A DNA stretch of 64,000 nt from Coturnix japonica (lineage: Eukaryota > Chordata > Aves > Galliformes > Phasianidae): positions 4,167,086-4,231,085 of the forward strand of contig NC_029527.1 in the NCBI RefSeq assembly GCF_001577835.2, written 5' to 3'. This document shows positions 58,870-64,000 of the stretch, in pieces (positions within the stretch are counted from its first letter, which is position 1; every line of letters begins with the position of its first letter). Made by a program: the position numbers and the translations under genes. The notes beneath the pieces are model-generated. The model had not been told where the DNA came from. It saw nothing but the letters and a program-made list of their open reading frames with translations, and did not search any database.

Positions 58870-61800
58870 TATCCATTGGTACTCCTGGAGCTGGGTATGC
58901 AGAGGGCAGGGGCAGCTCTCAGATAGGTATGGAAGTGCTGCTGGAGAGCTGTATTTTAAAGCAGGTTTGCTTTGTCTGTGGTCTCACTGCCCCATTCCAT
59001 GAAAGTTGTGTCAATACAAACAGAGCTGCAAGCCTTGTTTCCAGAGCTTGAACTGACAGCCAAGTACAGTTGTGCAGGAAGGGCTCAGCCACTTGTTTCC
59101 TAGAGCACAGGGAGATGGGCTGCTTCATCACTGCCAACCATTCTGCAAGCAACCCTTCTGATTCCATGCATTTCTTTGTTGGTTTTTGTTTTTTTTTCCT
59201 TTATAAAAATTAGAGTCCTTCAGGGCTGAAGGAAACCACATTTGATTTGGGGATATAATACAGGCAGTATAAAGAAGGGTTTTTTTTTTTTATAAAGAAA
59301 TCAGCAGATTTTTGGAGGTTATTTGCTCAGCTCTACTATTAACGTGGTGTCGTTTGCCAGACTGTGATCAAAACCACTTGGCAGGAGAGACTTTGTCAGG
59401 AGGGTGAGCCAGTGGAGTGGAGCTGTCATCTAAATACGTCCAGAAAAACCGTTCTCTTGGCATAGAAAACAGACTGTTTACAGAAAAAATAAACATGCCC
59501 TCTAAAATTATGTTTCTTCTCTGTAAAATCATGGAAGGTCACCAGACTGTGACCCTACAGAAGGAGCGTAACACTTTATGAGACTTCTGTCAAAGCACGT
59601 GATAAAAAATAAATACACTGTAATAAAGAAGTGTCAGTCTGATGGCTGAGATGTGCCTTCCTAACGCGTTCTGTCTCCCTGCTGTAAGATGTGCTGTGCG
59701 TGCTGCTAGGCAAAGGAAGCCCATCTGGAGGGGATATCAAATCCATCCATTTTCTTGACGTATCAGTTGATGTAATTAACTTTTGTTTCATCTCCCGAGT
59801 AAGCCTCATAAACACTAAAATGTGTCAAAGTAAAATATAATTTATTGAAGGGCGTGATTTCTAGAAGTCCTTATGATGTATCAGCTGCTGGATAGAGCCC
59901 CAGATGCTGAATATCCACAAGGAACAAGATCTGGCCAGACCTTGGTTGTTCTCTGAGTGGTGCCAATAGATAGATGAGATAGAGCTGAGAGCTGTGGGAG
60001 CCACCTCTGCCTGCTGCTTTGTGTTGGGGCAGTAGGAGCACCTCCTCTTTGCTGCTCAGAATTTCCAGGTGTATTCTTTATAATGGTTCCTTTTTCCTCC
60101 TCTGCAAGGCTGTTTGTTGAAATTCTGCTGTGTAAACTCCTGGCATGGGAGCAAGAAATGTCATTCATGAGAGCCCAGGTAAGCCAGCATTGAGGCTTAG
60201 CCTGCCCTGAGCTCCCTGCTGTCACAGCTGTGTTGGTGTCTGGTCAGCCTAGGTGAAACAAACACCCCACACCACCACAATCAGGAAGTTGTAGCTCTGT
60301 TTTTGAGGGCCATGCAGATATGTCATCAGTGCTGCTGGGATACCTTTGGGTTTTCTGAATGTACACAACCACATTACTCAGTGTAACCCTTTCTCAGCAG
60401 TTCGGAGGTGAAAAAGGACTTCCTCGCTGCCACCCTCAGTCTCACATACAGTGCTAAACCTGTCAGATGGCCCTGCTGGCAACTCCACCACTACTATTAT
60501 ACCCGTGAATTGCATAGGATATATTGAACGTTCTAAAACCTGAGCTATCAGCTTGCTGAGGATGAGTATGCAAGTGTTCAGCCTTGGGTTTAGCACACCC
60601 TGCCAACCCACTGAAGTTTTATGTTAATCAAGAAAAAGAGAAAGTCTTCCATTTGGTGGTAGTTTAAATTCTGCTTGGTTATAACTCACAGCCCCAAAGC
60701 ATAAGAATTAAGTTTAATAGTTCATAAATTACACAGCATGCAGCACATACTGTTGTAATCTGCACATACTCCATACAAAGTATTAACACCGATGTCTAAA
60801 CAAAAATTCAAAGTCACTGTAGGCAATCTTAAACCTCAGCTGTACAGTTTTCCTGAACTATTTTGGCTGTAGACATGACTTTTCACCCCTCTACCCCCAT
60901 ATGGTATTAATTCAATTGTTTTATATGTTATACATGCGTAAGAACTAGAAGGGATTTCCTCCAACAACAAACACTGAGGATAAAAAGGTTGGTGTTTATA
61001 AAAACGTCAAACTGAAAAGCTCTTCCATAGCTCGCTGGAGGACGGCTATCCTTTAAAACTCAAAGGCCGATCATTCGGAGAGGAAAGCTGGAAGCTGATG
61101 CCCATTTCTCACTCATTGGGACTCTCAGCAGCAAGCGGGCAGAGAGGAGGCTGAGGGAACTTGGGCTTGGTTAAAAAGATCAGGAAGCAGCTGATTTGGT
61201 TCCCAGGGGTGTGGGTTTTGATCACCTCTGTTTGCTTTTTGCTTAGGAACTCAGCATGAATGGAAGGAGAAGAAGCTCTGAGGACAGTTGGCACTGTGCT
61301 GCAAGGTGTTGGAAGGGAAACCCTTCCTTGCAGCTGGAGTGGTGCTGTCCCACAGGAGGGCTGGCAGGGTGACAAATGAGGGGTCAGGAGAAGACAAGGG
61401 ACCATCATCATGGGTCTGTGCCATTTGCCTGCAGGCACAGGGCTGTGCTTGGCCAAGGGCAGGCTGGGAGAACTTTTGGAGTCCTTGGGCCCAATCCTAA
61501 CAGTGCTGATCAGCTTCCTTGCTTGGAATCAAATTAAGTATCAGCAGAGAGCATGGCTGGAACGTATGGTGTGGATTTGGGAAAAGGGGAGCATGCAGGA
61601 GTTTTGTAGGCTTGAGAAACTGCTGTCTCAGTTTGGTGTGTGAGCACGCTGAGAATGCCTCTGGGATGGGCTGAGATCTCAAAGAGCCTTAAGAGGCAGG
61701 AGTAGGAGTGAGGACCAAAACGGCAGATGGGAGGTGAGGGAGAGAAGCTGGAAAGAGCGTGCTGCTTTAATACGGCTTGGAGCTTCAGCAGGAAGCAGCT

Positions 61801-62005
61801 GGTGAGCTGGTGTGCAGGAAAAGGAAGCAGCATCATGGGGTTGCATTGCTGTGTGCTCTCTGGTTCGTCTGTGGCATCTCTGAGATTAAACGGGAGGATC
61901 TCAGAACATTGCTGCAGACGGTCTGCTTGTCCCAATAACCCATCAGTCTGATGCACAGAGGCATTTCTATTGCCACTGACGTTCTTTGAAACAACGATCC
62001 TCATT

Positions 62006-62040
62006 GATTCATAGAATCATAGAATCACAAAATTAATTAG
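62006..62040 (-). mobile_element. Minimal CR1 3' tail
   Basis: Plus-strand CATAGAATCATAGAATCACA is the reverse of a CR1 octamer tail. Only about 35 bp look like CR1; the adjacent sequence does not continue the element. Confidence 0.6.
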
Positions 62041-62139
62041 GATCGCTACGCTCTCAGCTTTTGGATCTTCTTCCATTTTTGGAACCAAAATGATGAAAAC
62101 TGCTGGAAAGATTCGAATGAGGCGGTCACACACTGCCGT

Positions 62140-62350
62140 GCTGCTCTTTCCGGAGTGATGCACCGGGGGATGCTGTCGTTGCGGCGGGGGTGGCCCGGCA
62201 GAGGGCACCAGCGGCCCGAGATCCGCCGGCCCAGATCCACGGACCCGACCCTCAGCCCCCCCAGCCCCAGCGCCGGCCCCGTCACCGGGAGCCGCGATGC
62301 TGCGTGGGCCCCCGGCCCTGCGAAATGAGAGGGAGGCGAAGGGAAGAAGC
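62140..62350. promoter_or_regulatory. Orphan CpG-rich block
   Basis: About 200 bp of CpG-rich sequence stand out from AT-rich surroundings. No known protein is recognised on either strand; open frames are proline/arginine/glycine-rich composition effects. It may be a promoter of an unseen transcript or a small CpG island. Confidence 0.5.
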
Positions 62351-64000
62351 TGGCGGACAAAGCCTAGAACTGCGTTAAGCAGACCCATCTGTGGCTCAGA
62401 TCTCTATCGGGTCCGTGGAATTTGGTCCAAAAAATTTGGAAGTGTCATAATATATGTACAGAAAAGCAAAACTGTTTAAACTTCTTAAGCGGTCATGGCC
62501 ATATATGGGTTTATGGTTCTGTTCTGGATGTGGTAAGTAGAAATGTGCCGTATCGACAGTCAGGCAGACAGGGCAGAAGTCAGCTCTCGTTTGACCTGAG
62601 GTGATGGCACTGTGCTGATGCAGGTGGTGTTTGCCCTCACAGAAAGCAGACCAGGAGCTGCCTGCCTTCCCTGTAGTGCTGCGACAACATCAGCAGGTAC
62701 CAAACAGGTGTTTGGAAGGTGTGAGCATCACCCTTGGTGGGTTCCCAGGACAGGGGTTTGTTGGTGTCCTCAGTGCAAGCTGGGAGGTCACCAGGTGTGG
62801 GACCTCCACTGGGGGCACAGCTGCTTGAGTACCCACTAAAGCAAGCAAGGTGAAAGCAGCCTTCATGTCATCACACCACTCCATGACCAGTGTAGGGCAA
62901 AAACCTTAAAGAAGGTTTTAGGGGGATCTCTCCTGCCAGGGTGTGAGGCACAAGGGAGGCACAGGGCCTTGTGCCCAAGCCCTGCTCCCTTATGACAATG
63001 ACTCCTATGGGAAAAGTTTCATTTTTAAGCATCCACTGAATCTCAGCCAAACTACAGAGATTAAAGCAGATATAGGCTCTTAGGAATGTAAACAGCATAC
63101 AGGAAATTCTAATCCACAAGGCATAATTTTATTCCAAAAACATGATTCCATCCCAAGATGATAAATCAGCCTCACCTTCTGTGTGTGCTGTGCCTGGGAT
63201 CCTCAGTTCCCATCTCCTTCTGCTGGTGAAGCTCCCCATAGATGCTGGCCATGCCCTGGGCTGGTGGTGGCCTCAGAGGCTGCCTGGGGCTTTGGGCATC
63301 AGTCACACTGCTTAGTGCCCAGCTTGGCACCACCAAGCCCACCCTTCAGGGACCACTTGTGGGGCTTTGGACACCCGGGTGTTCAGTTTGGGAACTTTTC
63401 TTTAAGCATTTCTCATTGGTGTGATTTTCTTTAGTGCTCAGTGGGTGCACTCTGCAGCCTGTTTGGTTCCATGGGGGTAGGGAGAGAATCTGCCCCTGCT
63501 CTGCTGGGAGGGTGCTTTGGTGGATCTGTACCACAGATTAAAATAAGATTTGCATTGAAATGCAAAGGCAGAAAAATAAGCTAACAGAAAAGAGCCAAAA
63601 CCTCTACTAAATTGTTTCATATCATGTGCCTGTTATAGAGAGCTTTGCTATTTAATTGGCTCTTAACAAGGTTTTTAACTGGCTGTAGTGGCGCTTGGGA
63701 GAGTCTGGCAAGTCAGCTTTAATATGATTGTAATATGTATAAAACATGGTGTTATTGAAGAAATTAAGAGTTTCAATTAGCCATTATTGTGTTAAATGCC
63801 TGCAGCACCTCCCCGCTGCTCCATAAAGACACAGCCAGGTGGAACCAACAGACCAACGCTGCTGAAAACCCACAGAATGTGGGGTTTGCTCTGTTTCTTC
63901 GTTTTGCTGTTAAAAACTGGAGGGCCTGCTCTGCATAGATGTCATCATTAACTTAATTCTGTGAACTGTAAACTGTCCTATTCCAGTCAGTGAGCAGGGC
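62351..64000. other. Right edge, no gene seen
   Basis: No exon or transposon is recognised. The stretch 63630-63810 is AT-rich with several ATTGG/AATTAG-type motifs and no repeat signature, and could be a conserved enhancer. Confidence 0.5.

Larger units (their letters stand above)
56241..62139. other. Intergenic region right of PTPDC1, no gene seen
   Basis: Apart from the CR1 pieces I found no supported gene. T-runs lie near 59190 and 59280. Frames in this stretch are short and unrelated to any family I know. Confidence 0.55.

Noticed and set aside
62017-62388. 123-codon minus-strand frame at the orphan CpG block
   Set aside because: It is low-complexity Gly/Ala/Pro sequence running into a CR1 tail; no start context or homologue.

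Overview
The window looks like part of a bird nuclear genome, probably galliform. Three things point that way: CR1 LINE fragments in both orientations (some with the typical ATTCTATG octamer tail), compact introns beside GC-rich CpG islands, and gene sequences close to remembered chicken proteins. The species cannot be fixed from the sequence alone. Only two protein-coding genes and one microRNA cluster can be supported, and all are on the minus strand. Positions of exons were read by hand from splice sites, reading phase and remembered family sequences; no alignment was run.

Left end (1-11.2 kb): the 5' part of WNT7A. Exon 1 (9473-9543, start codon at 9543) and exon 2 (8501-8727) are present. 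The remaining exons lie beyond the left edge, so positions 1-8500 are part of intron 2. A large CpG island covers both exons and the upstream flank. From 11.2 to about 26.8 kb there is no recognisable gene, only one CR1 fragment and several AT-rich, motif-dense stretches that could be enhancers.

Middle (26.8-37.1 kb): the let-7 cluster, transcribed in the order let-7a-1 (29071-29150), let-7f (28645-28731), let-7d (27603-27689). A CpG-island promoter at 36.3-37.1 kb carries ETS, ETS/CRE, YY1 and several CCAAT motifs, plus a good minus-strand splice donor at 36737. It is the likely start of the primary transcript, and a poly(A) signal at 26823-26818 is a candidate end. Just outside this promoter (37252-37746) lies a striking inverted repeat: two perfect 41-bp single-copy arms around 413 bp of AT/ATCT repeat.

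Right part (38.9-56.1 kb): PTPDC1, a CDC14-like protein tyrosine phosphatase. Its whole coding region can be assembled in phase from nine exons (about 742 residues, counting a 20-N gap), with the active-site motif HCHAGLGRTG in exon 5. There is an alternative first coding exon at about 46.55-46.78 kb and a GC-AG intron near the 3' end. A CpG island at 55.9-56.2 kb is the probable main promoter. From 56.2 kb to the end no gene is recognised; there are CR1 pieces, an orphan CpG-rich block at 62.1-62.4 kb and a few enhancer-like stretches.

The most interesting large-scale point is the order WNT7A - let-7a-1/f/d - PTPDC1. In human, WNT7A (chr3) is separated from let-7a-1/f-1/d and PTPDC1 (chr9), whereas the paralogous pair WNT7B and let-7a-3/let-7b is still linked on chr22. 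This window therefore appears to keep an ancestral WNT7-let-7 linkage.
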